Shown: piece by piece, positions 18,268 to 27,900 of the stretch
Layout of the letters: each line of letters starts with the position of its first letter
How positions within the stretch are numbered: the first letter of the stretch is position 1
Source of the DNA: CAZNVB01 sp964651495
GTDB lineage: Bacteria; Acidobacteriota; Aminicenantia; Aminicenantales; UBA8522
Length of the DNA stretch: 30,170 nt
NCBI GenBank assembly: GCA_964651495.1
Contig: CAZYWP010000021.1
Span: 1 to 30,170, forward strand
Reading direction: 5' to 3'
The notes under the pieces: model-generated
What the model was told of the DNA's origin: nothing
Seen by the model: only the letters and a program-made list of their open reading frames with translations
Databases searched by the model: none
Made by a program: the position numbers and the translations under genes

Positions 18268-20094
18268 ATGAAAATCGGAAATAAGTATTGTGTCCCCATA
18301 ATTGGGTTGGCGCTGGCGGCGATGAGCTGCGCTCCCGCCGTCAGGAAAACACAGCTCGCGCCCTACGGCCCCTCCGAGGATAAATGGGTGCGGAAGACGC
18401 TGGCCAAAATGACGCTCGAGGAAAAAATCGGCCAGATGATCGGCTGGCGGTACAACGGGCGTTTTGTCAACCACGATAGTGAATACGTCAAAGACCTCGT
18501 CGAACTCGTCGCCAAACGGAAAATCGGAGGGCTGATCATCTTCGCCGGGGAAGTCTACGAGACCGCCCATCTTACCAACTATCTCCAGCAGCAGGCCCGG
18601 ATTCCGCTCCTCATCGCCGCCGACTTCGAGTGGGGAGCGGCCATGAGGATCAACGGGACCACCCTTTTTCCGCCGCTCATGGCCCTGGGCGCGGCAAATT
18701 CCGAGGAGCTGGCCTATCAAATGGGACGGATCACGGCCCTGGAGGGGAGGGCCATGGGAATTCATATGACCTATGCACCCGTAGTGGACGTCAACATCAA
18801 CCCTGACAATCCCGTCATCAGCGCCCGCTCGCTGGGGGAAAATCCGGAGGATGTCGGGCGACTGGCCGGGGCCTTCATCAAGGGCTGTCAGGCGAGCGGC
18901 ATGATCGCGACAGCCAAGCATTTTCCCGGTCACGGCGACACGGCGCTTGATTCCCACAGCCTCCTGCCGACGATCAGCGCCGACCTGGAGCGTCTCGAGA
19001 AAGTGGAAATCTATCCGTTCGCCCGGGCGATCGAGGCCGGGGTCCAGGCCATCATGACGGCCCACCTCCACATCCCGGCCCTGGACCCGACACCCGGACT
19101 CCCGGCAACGCTTTCTCCAGTGATCCTGACCGACCTGCTCAGGAAGAAACTGGGGTTCAAAGGACTGGTCGTCACGGACTCGATGGGGATGGGCGGAATC
19201 ACCAACAGTTACACCCCCCAGGATGCCGCCCTGCTCGCGGTCCGGGCGGGCGTGGACATGGTCCTCCTGCCGCCCGACCCTCCTGGTGTGATCGAAGCTC
19301 TGGTCCAGGCCGTGAAGTCCGGTTCGATCTCTTCAGCGCGGATCGACGAATCGGTGAGCCGGATTCTGGCGCTGAAGGCCCGGCTCGACCTTCCCCGGAA
19401 CAGGTTCGTAGACATCGCAGCACTGCCCCAAAAGATCTCTTCCCGGCCCAGCCTGGAGCAAGCGGCACTCACCTTCGAAAAAGCCGTCACCCTGGTCAAG
19501 AACGAGGGAGAGATCCTCCCGCTTTCACTCCAGCCTTTTAATAAAAGGATCGCCGTCCTCTCCCTGAGCAGTGACGCCGACGATTACTACGCCGGCAGCG
19601 TTTTTATCCGGGAGCTGCAGAAGAGGCGGCCGGGCGTTTTTACGTTCTATGCGGACGCCTTCACCGGCCAGGAATATATCCGGGAAGCTAAAACCAGGGC
19701 TATGGACGCCGAAATCGTTATTCTCGCCCTATTTTCCAGCCTCAGGACGGCCAAAGGAAGCGTCGACCTCCTGCCGAAACACATCGATCTGGTCCGGGAG
19801 CTCGCCTGGGCCAAGAAAAAGATGGTCGTCCTCTCCTTCGGCAGCCCGTATTTCCTGAGGCATTTTCCTGAGGTTGCTGCCTATGTCTGCCTGTACAGGA
19901 ATACTCCCCAGGCCCAGGAGGTGGCGGCCAGGGCAATCTGCGGCGAGATCGACATCACCGGCCGCCTGCCCGTCTCCATCCCGGGCCTCTTTCCGGCCGG
20001 CCACGGGCTGTCAATTGACTTTTCCGGGCGTCGTTTATATGATGCCTATGGAGACGCGAGCGGGAGAGGCGGAAGGAGAAGGCAAGTCCGATGA
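18268..20094 (+). CDS. GH3 beta-N-acetylhexosaminidase-like lipoprotein (NagZ-like)
   Basis: A glycoside hydrolase family 3 protein of 608 residues. The N-terminus has a lipoprotein signal with Cys21 (LAAMSC), so it is probably membrane-anchored outside the cytoplasm. The TIM-barrel domain carries the NagZ signature KHFPGHGDTALDSH (217-230), whose Asp-His dyad provides the acid/base (His222 or His230), and the nucleophile Asp304 in VVTDSMGMGGI. A second alpha/beta domain (about 420-590) follows, as in two-domain Bacillus NagZ and unlike one-domain E. coli NagZ. It likely removes N-acetylglucosamine from peptidoglycan fragments or exogenous glycans. GGGGAGGGAAGG precedes the ATG. Its last 4 nt overlap the RND adaptor gene (ATGA). 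The 102 bp upstream hold no clear promoter. Confidence 0.92.
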   Translation: MKIGNKYCVPIIGLALAAMSCAPAVRKTQLAPYGPSEDKWVRKTLAKMTLEEKIGQMIGWRYNGRFVNHDSEYVKDLVELVAKRKIGGLIIFAGEVYETAHLTNYLQQQARIPLLIAADFEWGAAMRINGTTLFPPLMALGAANSEELAYQMGRITALEGRAMGIHMTYAPVVDVNINPDNPVISARSLGENPEDVGRLAGAFIKGCQASGMIATAKHFPGHGDTALDSHSLLPTISADLERLEKVEIYPFARAIEAGVQAIMTAHLHIPALDPTPGLPATLSPVILTDLLRKKLGFKGLVVTDSMGMGGITNSYTPQDAALLAVRAGVDMVLLPPDPPGVIEALVQAVKSGSISSARIDESVSRILALKARLDLPRNRFVDIAALPQKISSRPSLEQAALTFEKAVTLVKNEGEILPLSLQPFNKRIAVLSLSSDADDYYAGSVFIRELQKRRPGVFTFYADAFTGQEYIREAKTRAMDAEIVILALFSSLRTAKGSVDLLPKHIDLVRELAWAKKKMVVLSFGSPYFLRHFPEVAAYVCLYRNTPQAQEVAARAICGEIDITGRLPVSIPGLFPAGHGLSIDFSGRRLYDAYGDASGRGGRRRQVR

Positions 20095-21338
20095 TTTTCC
20101 CCAAAAAAGCACTGGTCCTTGGTTTAGTCATTATCGTCATCGCGGCAGCAGCCTATTTTCTGTTTTTTGCCAAAGAAAAGGGCAAGGAGACGGCCGCGGA
20201 GAGTTCCAACGCTGAGTCGGCCTCCCAGCCTGCTCAGAAAGCCCAGGAATCCGCTTTGCCCGTCAAGGCGATTCCGATCAAGAAGGGCGAACTGGTGATG
20301 AGGCTCAAATCCCCCGGCGAAGCCGTGACCGAAAAGAAGATCATCATCAAGACCGAAGTCGCGGGGACCATCAAGAACCTGAACGTCAGAGAAGGGAAAC
20401 ATGTCCGCGAAGGAGACCTTCTCCTCGAAATCGAAGACCGGGAGTACAGGCTCAAGCTCGAGCGGGCAGAGGCCACGCGGCTGAAGTTTCTTTCCGAGCT
20501 TCTCCTTGAGAGGCAGTTTTCGGCGCCGGAAAAGGAGCTGGACAGCGGAGCCCTGGAGAGGCTGAAAAAAGCCGAGGAGGCCTTCACCCAGGCCGGTTCC
20601 CGTTTCGGCCAGGGCCTGATTTCCCGCGAAGAATTCGAGAAGGCCAAAAACGATTATGAACTGGTACTAATTGAAAGCGGCAAGAAAAAGGACGAAGTCA
20701 TGGCCTCGGCCAAGCAGTTCACCCAGTCCGAGATCGATGTCAAGATGTCCCAGATGGAGCTCGAGAAAACTAAGATCCGGGCGCCGTTTTCCGGGATCAT
20801 CACCGACATCAAAATCTCGCCGAAAGAGACCGTCACCGCGGGAAGGGAGATCTTCACCCTAGTAGATATCAGCCGCATCAAGGTCCAGGCCAGGGTCCTG
20901 GAGAGTGAGGTCGGCAAGATGAGGGTCGGCCGGGAAGCCGACCTCCGTTTCAGCGCCTACCCGGGAAAAACCTTTAAAGGAAAGGTCGAGGCCATCAGCC
21001 CGATCATCAACCCGGCGGACAAAACCTGCACCGTCCATATCCTTGTCGAAAACCCGGAGGAGGAGATCAAGCCCGGCATGCACGCCGAGGTGGAAATTTC
21101 CGCCGACGTGTACACGGATCGACTACTCGTCCCCCAGGAGGCGGTCCTCGTCAGGGGAGGCCGGAAGCTCGTTTTTGTCGTTGAAGAAGGCCTGGCCAAG
21201 TGGCGGTATATTGAGGTCGGCCTGGAAAACGAGGACTACGCCGAAGTGCTTGACGGCGTCAAGGAAGGGGAGTCGGTCATCATCGAGGGACATCTCACCC
21301 TGGCCCACGACGCCAAAGTCCAGGTAGCCAAAGAATAA
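20091..21338 (+). CDS. RND efflux periplasmic adaptor (membrane fusion protein)
   Basis: An AcrA/HlyD-type adaptor of 415 residues that would bridge an inner-membrane RND pump to an outer-membrane channel. An N-terminal membrane anchor (about 7-26) is followed by an Ala/Ser/Glu/Gln-rich linker. The first lipoyl half is near 83-125 (TEVAGTIKNLNVREGKHVREGD), an alpha-helical hairpin runs from about 125 to 225, and the second lipoyl half (APFSGIITDIKISPKETV) plus a beta-barrel and a membrane-proximal domain follow. The ATG overlaps the GH3 stop, with AAGGAG 12 nt upstream. Its likely partners are the two permeases that begin 3.65 kb downstream. No outer-membrane factor gene is in the window. Confidence 0.94.
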   Translation: MIFPKKALVLGLVIIVIAAAAYFLFFAKEKGKETAAESSNAESASQPAQKAQESALPVKAIPIKKGELVMRLKSPGEAVTEKKIIIKTEVAGTIKNLNVREGKHVREGDLLLEIEDREYRLKLERAEATRLKFLSELLLERQFSAPEKELDSGALERLKKAEEAFTQAGSRFGQGLISREEFEKAKNDYELVLIESGKKKDEVMASAKQFTQSEIDVKMSQMELEKTKIRAPFSGIITDIKISPKETVTAGREIFTLVDISRIKVQARVLESEVGKMRVGREADLRFSAYPGKTFKGKVEAISPIINPADKTCTVHILVENPEEEIKPGMHAEVEISADVYTDRLLVPQEAVLVRGGRKLVFVVEEGLAKWRYIEVGLENEDYAEVLDGVKEGESVIIEGHLTLAHDAKVQVAKE

Positions 21339-21474
21339 GTTACAAAGCTGCGGCCCATGTCAGCCCTGCGTCTTCTTCTGTCGATATTCTTCGCCTATTT
21401 TGAATAAGCCAGATTTTTCCTCTACGGTAACAATTCAGTCGGATTTAGGATAGACATAAAAGGGAGTTGACGAC

Positions 21475-22353
21475 ATGAGAAAAATCGTCGCCATAGCAAT
21501 GTTCTTCGGTTTGATCCTGCCCGCCGTTCCGGCCGAAGANNNNNNNNNNNNNNNNNNNNNNNNNNNNNNNNNNNNNNNNNNNNNNNNNNNNNNNNNNNNN
21601 NNNNNNNNNNNNNNNNNNNNNNNNNNNNNNNNNNNNNNNTTCTTGGCCGAATTTCACTTTTCCGGGGAACAGGACAAGAAAAAAGACTACTTCCTTTACC
21701 AAAGCCCGATCAGCCTGCGGATACTGGATAGGGAGGGGAAGCTCGTCGGCGAAGTAAAAAAGACAAATTACCACACCAGAATCTCCTATTTTCCCGATGG
21801 CGCAGATTCCCCGCTTCCTTTTTCTCCTCATTTCAACTGGTGTCTCTTCAAGGATCGAACCGTCCTCTTTTCCGACGGCACAAATCCCAGAATCGAAGCC
21901 TATGACCTGAGCGGAAAGCTGGTTAGGACAATCGAAACTCAGCTTCCCGAACCCGAGAGCGTTAAGGATAAGGACCTCGGTCAATGGCGCGAAGAAAGAA
22001 AGCAGTCCTCTAGGGAAAGGAATCCCGATTGGTACAACAGGTTTGGGAGCGTGATCGAAAAGTACACCAGCTCGATTTATAAAGTGAAGCCGATGATCGA
22101 CGGGCTCTCGGTGACACCCGCCGGGAATATCTTGGTCGCCGGGGCCTGGGATCCGGAGAAGAACTCCAGGACCTACTGGCTTTTGGACGAGACGGGAAAA
22201 ACCCTGGCCCAGATGGAGATCGCCGCCGGGATCGGGCTCTCCAGAAATTTCATCTTTGGCGTCACGACGGATGAAGAATCAAACCTGCAGGTCCGCTGCC
22301 TGAGACGGTCGGGAAGCGACAAAGACGACTTCCTGAGGGCCGCTCGCCTTTGA
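21475..22353 (+). CDS. Exported propeller-like protein, interrupted by an assembly gap
   Basis: The ATG at 21475 follows GGGAG and opens a signal peptide (MRKIVAIAMFFGLILPAVPA). After 21 codons the sequence is masked by 100 N. The part after the gap (about 238 residues) has beta-propeller-like units such as ISLRILDREGKLVGEV, RIEAYDLSGKLVRTI and YWLLDETGKTLAQM. These resemble 6-bladed beta-propeller (NHL/YncE-like) proteins and the gene at 23622. Because 100 N is usually a placeholder, the true length and frame linkage are unknown; a relative of about 385 residues suggests more than 100 residues could be missing. The role is unknown. It ends 6 nt from the convergent membrane-protein gene. Confidence 0.65.
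   Translation: MRKIVAIAMFFGLILPAVPAEXXXXXXXXXXXXXXXXXXXXXXXXXXXXXXXXXXFLAEFHFSGEQDKKKDYFLYQSPISLRILDREGKLVGEVKKTNYHTRISYFPDGADSPLPFSPHFNWCLFKDRTVLFSDGTNPRIEAYDLSGKLVRTIETQLPEPESVKDKDLGQWREERKQSSRERNPDWYNRFGSVIEKYTSSIYKVKPMIDGLSVTPAGNILVAGAWDPEKNSRTYWLLDETGKTLAQMEIAAGIGLSRNFIFGVTTDEESNLQVRCLRRSGSDKDDFLRAARL
21540..21639. other. Assembly gap (100 N)
   Basis: Exactly 100 unknown bases join two contigs inside the propeller-like gene. The size is a conventional scaffolding placeholder, so real distance, and possibly contig adjacency, is unproven. Confidence 0.99.
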
Positions 22354-22359
22354 AACCTG

Positions 22360-23451
22360 TCATTCCGCCTTCGGCGCTGCCGCCGCGGCCGGAGAAGCGG
22401 GCTTCTTGCCTTTCTTGGCGCTATCCCGGACAGAATATGACAGCGCATAAAGGACGATTCCGGCTACACAAACGATTGCCGCCACCCCAATGACCGGGGT
22501 AAAGAGCTGGTCGACGATCCGCATCGGGATCCAGCTCAGCTTGTCCATCACCAGGTCTCCCAGCTCGGTAGCCCATTCGCCATGCCAGCCGTAGGGCCTT
22601 GATTTGATCGCCCAGAACGATAGATATTTTGTCCCCAGGGAGAGGAGAAGGGCCGGAAAGCTTCCCGCGAGCACAGAGATTCCCGACCAGCGGAAGATAC
22701 CGGCGGGCGATGAGGCGCCGACAACCGCCCCGAGGAAGATGAAGGCGGCCGGGATGAGGAAGAGAAAATAAGAGAGAAAGCTGATCGTCCGGGAGATGCC
22801 GAACGGCACGACGGGGAAGTGACGGGCATCTTTCATGACGTCGACCTCGTCCTCTATGTCCTCGACGAGCTCCGTGCGAGCGTGAAGCAGCGCTTCTTTG
22901 GCTATGGCCGGGTCAGGCTTACAGGCCGGAAGCGAATGGCGAGAACCGGATTCGACGAGCTCGGCCCAGGCCTTCATTCCCTGCTCGTCGCAGGGCGGAA
23001 GCTGATTCAGCGTCTCTTCGAGGACGCGGTCCACCTCAGGGTGGAAGAGGGCAGACTTAAGCGGCCGGAGGTCGATGACGATCGGCCTTGGCCTCCTCTC
23101 GCCCCGCAGCACCAGGCCAATCTGGCGCAGCGATTCGGAGACCTCGTCCTGCATCCAGGCCATGAGACCGGTTTTCTCCATCAACTCCCGGGGTGAAATC
23201 CCTGTTTTAGCGGCTGCTTCGAACCATGCCCTGGTCCCCTCGTCAGCAATGAACTGCTCGCTTCGGGCATCCCGGAAGAAATCGTCCGCAGCCTCGGGAA
23301 TTTCGGCGATGATCTCACGGGGGAGGTCGGTGAGGAACTCGGGAGAGACCGAGGCCCTGATCATGCCAACGGCCCAGATGATCCCGAATAAGGTGGGGAG
23401 GCCGAAGAAGATGATCAGGAGAAGTCCGATGATTTTTCTAACAGTATCCAT
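22360..23451 (-). CDS. Unknown four-TM membrane protein
   Basis: I cannot name this 363-residue protein. I chose the ATG at 23451 (MDTVRKII), preceded by GGAGGG at 23456-23461, over a TTG four codons upstream that would overlap the ribosome site. It has one membrane helix at about 6-28, a soluble domain of about 190 residues, then helices at about 222-245, 254-273 and 318-340, and an Ala/Pro/Lys-rich tail. The soluble domain has two cysteines in similar contexts, Cys154 in LPPCDEQ and Cys177 in LPACKPD, which could form a disulfide if the domain faces the periplasm. The domain has a helix-rich acidic composition. It is the only minus-strand gene in the region, divergent from a propeller gene and convergent with another. 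Confidence 0.8.
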   Translation of the reverse strand: MDTVRKIIGLLLIIFFGLPTLFGIIWAVGMIRASVSPEFLTDLPREIIAEIPEAADDFFRDARSEQFIADEGTRAWFEAAAKTGISPRELMEKTGLMAWMQDEVSESLRQIGLVLRGERRPRPIVIDLRPLKSALFHPEVDRVLEETLNQLPPCDEQGMKAWAELVESGSRHSLPACKPDPAIAKEALLHARTELVEDIEDEVDVMKDARHFPVVPFGISRTISFLSYFLFLIPAAFIFLGAVVGASSPAGIFRWSGISVLAGSFPALLLSLGTKYLSFWAIKSRPYGWHGEWATELGDLVMDKLSWIPMRIVDQLFTPVIGVAAIVCVAGIVLYALSYSVRDSAKKGKKPASPAAAAAPKAE

Positions 23452-23467
23452 TCCACCCTCCAAATCG

Positions 23468-23489
23468 AATTACGTAACATCTCGTAATT
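23468..23489. promoter_or_regulatory. Operator-like dyad in a divergent promoter region
   Basis: AATTACG (23468-23474) and CGTAATT (23483-23489) form a perfect 7-bp inverted repeat with an 8-nt spacer, the geometry of a dimeric regulator site. An 8-bp palindrome, CGAATTCG, follows at 23496-23503. Both lie in the AT-rich 170-bp gap between the divergent genes starting at 23451 and 23622. I cannot place confident promoters for either gene. Confidence 0.35.
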
Positions 23490-23621
23490 AAAATACGAAT
23501 TCGCTGTAAAAAAGTTCCCTCCGGCCGAAAAAAATATTCCTGTCCGCCGTTGGGGAATAAACCCGAGCTTTTATTGTATCATGAAACGAAGCCTTCGATG
23601 TTGAGGTTTATAGGAGGGGAA

Positions 23622-24779
23622 ATGAAATTCACAATACCTGGATTTTCAGCCTTCGGACTTGTTTTTTTGGCGCTATTGATTTCGACCAATTCCGTGTTTT
23701 CATCGGCAGAAGATAGAATCGTGATCAAAAAGGAAAACGGGGTGACGGTCGTCTATAATCCCAAAACTCCCGCCCCACCTCCCGGGAGCCCAAAGTCGCT
23801 CACTCTCCAATCTGACCTGACGATCGGTGATCAGACCAGTGACGAGAACTCTTCGTTTTCCCAGCTTCGCTCCATCCAGGTCGATGATCATGAGAACATC
23901 TATGCCCTGGACATGAAAGAGATCAAGATCAAGGTCTTTGACAAAAACGGCGAGTTCGTCCGCAGCTTCGGGAAAAAGGGTCAGGGCCCAGGAGAAATCG
24001 GCACGCCAATCAGGATGGAAATGACTCCGTCCGGCAATCTGGTGATCTATGACATGGGCAACAACAAGTTCATCTTTTTTTCTCTGGATGGAACGTGTCT
24101 GAAAGAGACTCTGACGGGAAAATACTGGGCGCTGATCAGGTTCAAATTCGACTCCAAGGGCTGCCTTTATGCCGATACAAGAACCTACGAAGAGACAAAA
24201 ATGAGTTCTGAACTGAAAAAGTTCGATCCCGACTTCAAACCGCTGCTTACGGTCGCGACTTTCACGGAAGAAAGAAATCCCCGGGCCATCACACCCTTCT
24301 CCACCTCGTTTGCCATCCAAAGAACGCAAAATGACAACCTGATTTGGATGAATACGACAAAATACGAATTTACTATCGTGGATGGCGAAGGGAAGGTTGT
24401 CAAAAAGATCATCAGGGATTGCGTGCCCGTTAAGATCACAGACGCGATAAAAGAGCGATTGACCAAAGAGGATTTGGGAGATCGGGGACTGCCGCCCGGC
24501 TATAAATATGAAGTCCCAAGTCATTTTCCGCCTGTTTATTATTTTGTCATCGACGATGAAGACCGGCTGTATGTCTGCACCTACGCCCATGAAGAAAAAG
24601 ACGGGGATTACTGGCCGTATTATGATGTCTTCGACGCCGAAGGCCGTTATATCGCCAGGTTCTGCCATCCGAGGGGGGAGATGGTTTTTACGGTCAAAAA
24701 GAACAAGCTCTACTGCATGGTGCAGGAGAGCGAAGAGGGAATTCCACTGGTCAAGCGCTACAGCATGATCTGGAAGTGA
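23622..24779 (+). CDS. Exported 6-bladed beta-propeller protein
   Basis: The protein has 385 residues from the ATG at 23622, which follows AGGAGGGG (23612-23619) and starts a clear signal peptide (FGLVFLALLISTNSVFSSA). The upstream extension to 23550 lacks a ribosome site and is not used. Propeller repeats are visible: SIQVDDHENIYALD, IKVFDKNGEFVRSFGKKGQG, MEMTPSGNLVIYDMGNNK and YDVFDAEGRYIARF. The GKKGQGPGE turn is typical of the 6-bladed beta-propeller family abundant in Bacteroidota and Aminicenantes, whose role is mostly unknown; many act as binding scaffolds at the cell surface. Base composition looks AT-richer than the flanking efflux genes. It lies upstream of the RND permeases, which have their own promoter. 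Confidence 0.85.
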   Translation: MKFTIPGFSAFGLVFLALLISTNSVFSSAEDRIVIKKENGVTVVYNPKTPAPPPGSPKSLTLQSDLTIGDQTSDENSSFSQLRSIQVDDHENIYALDMKEIKIKVFDKNGEFVRSFGKKGQGPGEIGTPIRMEMTPSGNLVIYDMGNNKFIFFSLDGTCLKETLTGKYWALIRFKFDSKGCLYADTRTYEETKMSSELKKFDPDFKPLLTVATFTEERNPRAITPFSTSFAIQRTQNDNLIWMNTTKYEFTIVDGEGKVVKKIIRDCVPVKITDAIKERLTKEDLGDRGLPPGYKYEVPSHFPPVYYFVIDDEDRLYVCTYAHEEKDGDYWPYYDVFDAEGRYIARFCHPRGEMVFTVKKNKLYCMVQESEEGIPLVKRYSMIWK

Positions 24780-24936
24780 TAATTCTGATCCCGGATTTTA
24801 GTCTTATAAAAAGGAGATAATCCCCCAGAGACGGATCTCGCTTTCAAGAAGCGCTTGTGGCCCCGAAATTCCGCCGCTCCTGGCGGGAGGGGAAGGGGGG
24901 TTGAAGGAAACAAACGCCGGAACGCCGGGGTTTTAT

Positions 24937-24965
24937 TTTACAAGTAGAAAAAAACGTAATAAAAT
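24937..24965 (+). promoter_or_regulatory. Sigma70-type promoter for the two RND permeases
   Basis: TTTACA (24937-24942), a 17-nt A-rich spacer and TAAAAT (24960-24965) each match the consensus at 5 of 6 positions. The -10 ends 26 nt before the ATG at 24992. The 212-bp gap from 24780 otherwise holds an orphan AAGGAG, short GC-rich dyads and no coding sequence. Confidence 0.6.
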
Positions 24966-24991
24966 TGGGCTAAAAGCTGAGGACAAAACCC

Positions 24992-27900
24992 ATGAAACTG
25001 GCCAAACTCGCGATTGAAAGACCGGTTACGACATTCATGTTTTACATCGCCATTGTCCTGCTGGGTTTCATCTCCCTCCGCCAGCTCAGCGTCGACCTCC
25101 TTCCCGATATCAGCTACCCGCGCCTGTCCGTCGTCACCGAATATCCCGGTGTCGGACCCGAGGAGATCGAGACGCTCATCACGGCCCCGCTGGAATCGGT
25201 CGTCAGCCGCGTTCCGGGGCTGCGGCGGGTCGAATCGGTCTCCAAGGAGGGCTTTTCCTATCTTACGCTCGAGTTCGGCTGGGGAACAAACATGGACTTC
25301 GCCATGCTCCACACCCGGGAAAAGCTCGACAGCGTCCGCTATATCCTTCCCGAAGAAGCAGAGAACCCCAGCATCATCCCCCTCGACCCCAAGAGCCGGC
25401 CCATCATGGTCATCGCGGTCTCGGGAGAAGGCTCTCTCCTCGAGACCAAAGAATTCTGTGAAGAACTGGTCAAGCCCCGGCTGGAACAGATCGAGGGCAT
25501 CGGCTCGGCCGAGGTCGCGGGGGGAGTGGAGAGGGAGATCCAGATTGAAATCAACCCCCAGCTCCTCACGCTCTACGGCCTGAGCATCGAGGAGGTCGCC
25601 CGCCGCGTAGATGCGTTCAACCGCAACCTCCAGGGAGGAAATATCCGTAAAGGGAAATTTAAATACGCCCTCCGGGTGGTGGGCGAATTTGAGCTGGTCG
25701 AGGAAATCGGCGAGATCAGCCTGAAAACCACGGCCGAGCGGGGCGTCATCCGCCTCAAGGACATCGCCCGGATCGAGGACTCGATCAAGGAGCGCCAGGG
25801 GGCCACCCGGCTCAAAGGCCGGGACAGCATCGGCCTCTTGGTGCGCAAGGAATCGGGGGCCAACACCGTCGAGGTAACGAAAAAAGCGAACGAGCTTCTC
25901 GACCAGATCCAGAAGGATTATCCCAGGATCAGGCTTATCGTCGTTTCTGAGCAAGCCAAATATATCCAGGCGGCCATCGCTTCCGTCAACGAAGAGATCG
26001 TCTCCGGCGGGTTGTTGGCTTTCCTGGTCTTGATCCTCTTTCTCCAGGAATTCCGGACCGCCTTCACTATCTTCGCCGTTATCGTCATATCGGTCATCGC
26101 CACGTTCAACCTGCTGTTTTTCCGGAACATCACGCTCAACATCATGTCCCTGGGCGGCCTGGCCCTGGGTGTCGGGATGCTGGATGACTGCGCCATCGTC
26201 GTCTCGGAGAATATCTTCCGTCATAAAAGCTTGGGAAAAAACCTGTCCGAAGCGGCCTATATCGGCACCAAAGAGGTGGGCATGGCGGTCAGCGCTACAA
26301 TCTTTACCACCATCGTCGTCTTCCTGCCGGTGATCTATGTCCACGGGGTGGCCGGCCAGCTTTTTCGGGACCAGGCCCTGACAGTGACTTTCTCGCTGCT
26401 CGCGTCGCTCCTGGTCTCTCTAACCCTCATCCCCATGATCACCTCCCGGGAGCTAAGCTGGGCGGTTCCGCTTGGAAGCGGAGAAAAAAAGAAGGAAAAG
26501 GAGGTCCAGAAGGCCGCGGCACCCGCCCGCAGGCCGAAATGGAGAATCCTCCTCTATCCGCTCATCGGGCTCCGCTGGCTGCTCTACTTCCTCCCCAAGA
26601 TTATCGCGATTGGGCTCGGCCACGCCCTGAGCTTCCTTTCTCAACTCCTCATGCTCATCTTTCACTACATCGGCTGGCCTTTCCGGCCCATCGTGCGCTT
26701 CGTCTTCAAAGCCTTCAACTCTGGTTATGAGAAATTCACCTCCCGTTATCACCGCCTGCTCCTCTGGAGCCTTGACCATAAGGGCAAGGTCCTCTGGGGC
26801 TCGATCATTTTTTTCGGGCTGACCTTCATCCTGGGAAGCCGGCTCCCGAGGGAGCTTATGCCCAGGCTCAGGGTCACTTCGTTCGAGATCAACCTCAAGG
26901 CCCCGGTGGAGTACTCTTTTGAACAGACCGCCGACGTCGTGGCTTCGCTCGAACTCTGGCTCGACGGCCAACCCACCGTTAAAACCCATTTTTCCGAAAT
27001 CGGGATCATCAGCGGCATGGAAGGCCTCAACCCGGAGGTCTCGCTCAACTCCGCCCGGGTCCGGGTCGACGTTTCCAGGGCAGGGGAGCTCGAGCCGACG
27101 ATCGAAGACCTGCGGGAATGGCTGCGGAATTTCCCCGATTTGAGCGTCTCGATCATCAAGGAGCAGACTACCATCGCTCAATTCCTGGCCCTGACCACGG
27201 CCGTGCTCGACCTCAAGATCAAGGGAGATGACCTGGAGATCCTGAGGGGGATCGCCGGGGACCTGGGCGAACGGCTCCGCACGGTCCGCGGCATCACCGA
27301 TGTCAACACCACCCTCGGGGAAGGGAAACCGGAATTCCTGGTTACGATCAGGAAGGACAGGCTGGAAAAATACGGCTTCTCTCCCGACGTTATCGGGTCA
27401 TTCCTCGACCATGCGGTCCAGGGACGGGTGGCGACCCAGCTCCGAGAGCTGGACAAGAAATACGATATCCGCGTCCGCCTGGATAAGGACAGCCGGCAGA
27501 ATATCGATGTTCTCCTCAATCAGGAACTGACCTATCAAAATCAAGTCATCCCGCTCCGGGAACTGGTCGATTATGAGATCGCGCTCGGGCCCGAAGAAAT
27601 CCACCGGGAAAACCAGCAGCGGGAAGTCCTGGTCACCGCCAACCTGAGGGGCGTCAAGATCAGCCGGGTCATCCCGGAAGTCAGGCAGATCATCGCCGGA
27701 CTCGACCTCCCGGCCGGCTACAGGGTGGTCTTCGGCGGCGAACAGGAGGAGATGAGCAAGTCTTTCCGCAGCCTGATGTGGGCGTTTGTCCTCTCCGCTC
27801 TGCTCGTCTACATGATCATGGCGGCCCAGTTCGAATCCCTTCTTCATCCCCTCCTGATCATGTTCACGATTCCGATGGGGCTTGCCGGCGTTTTCCTGGC

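Noticed and set aside
21358..21408. Short open frame encoding a 16-residue hydrophobic peptide after the adaptor gene
   Set aside because: No ribosome site and too short to support as a gene or leader peptide.
24912..24939. Possible intrinsic terminator (CCGG-AACG-CCGG followed by a T-rich run)
   Set aside because: The stem is only 4 bp and the T-rich run overlaps the -35 box of a much better promoter.
24938..26344. Long minus-strand open frame (468 codons) opposite the first RND permease
   Set aside because: It is antisense to a clearly conserved permease and its translation is Asp/Gly/Glu-rich with no domain; it is a codon-bias shadow.
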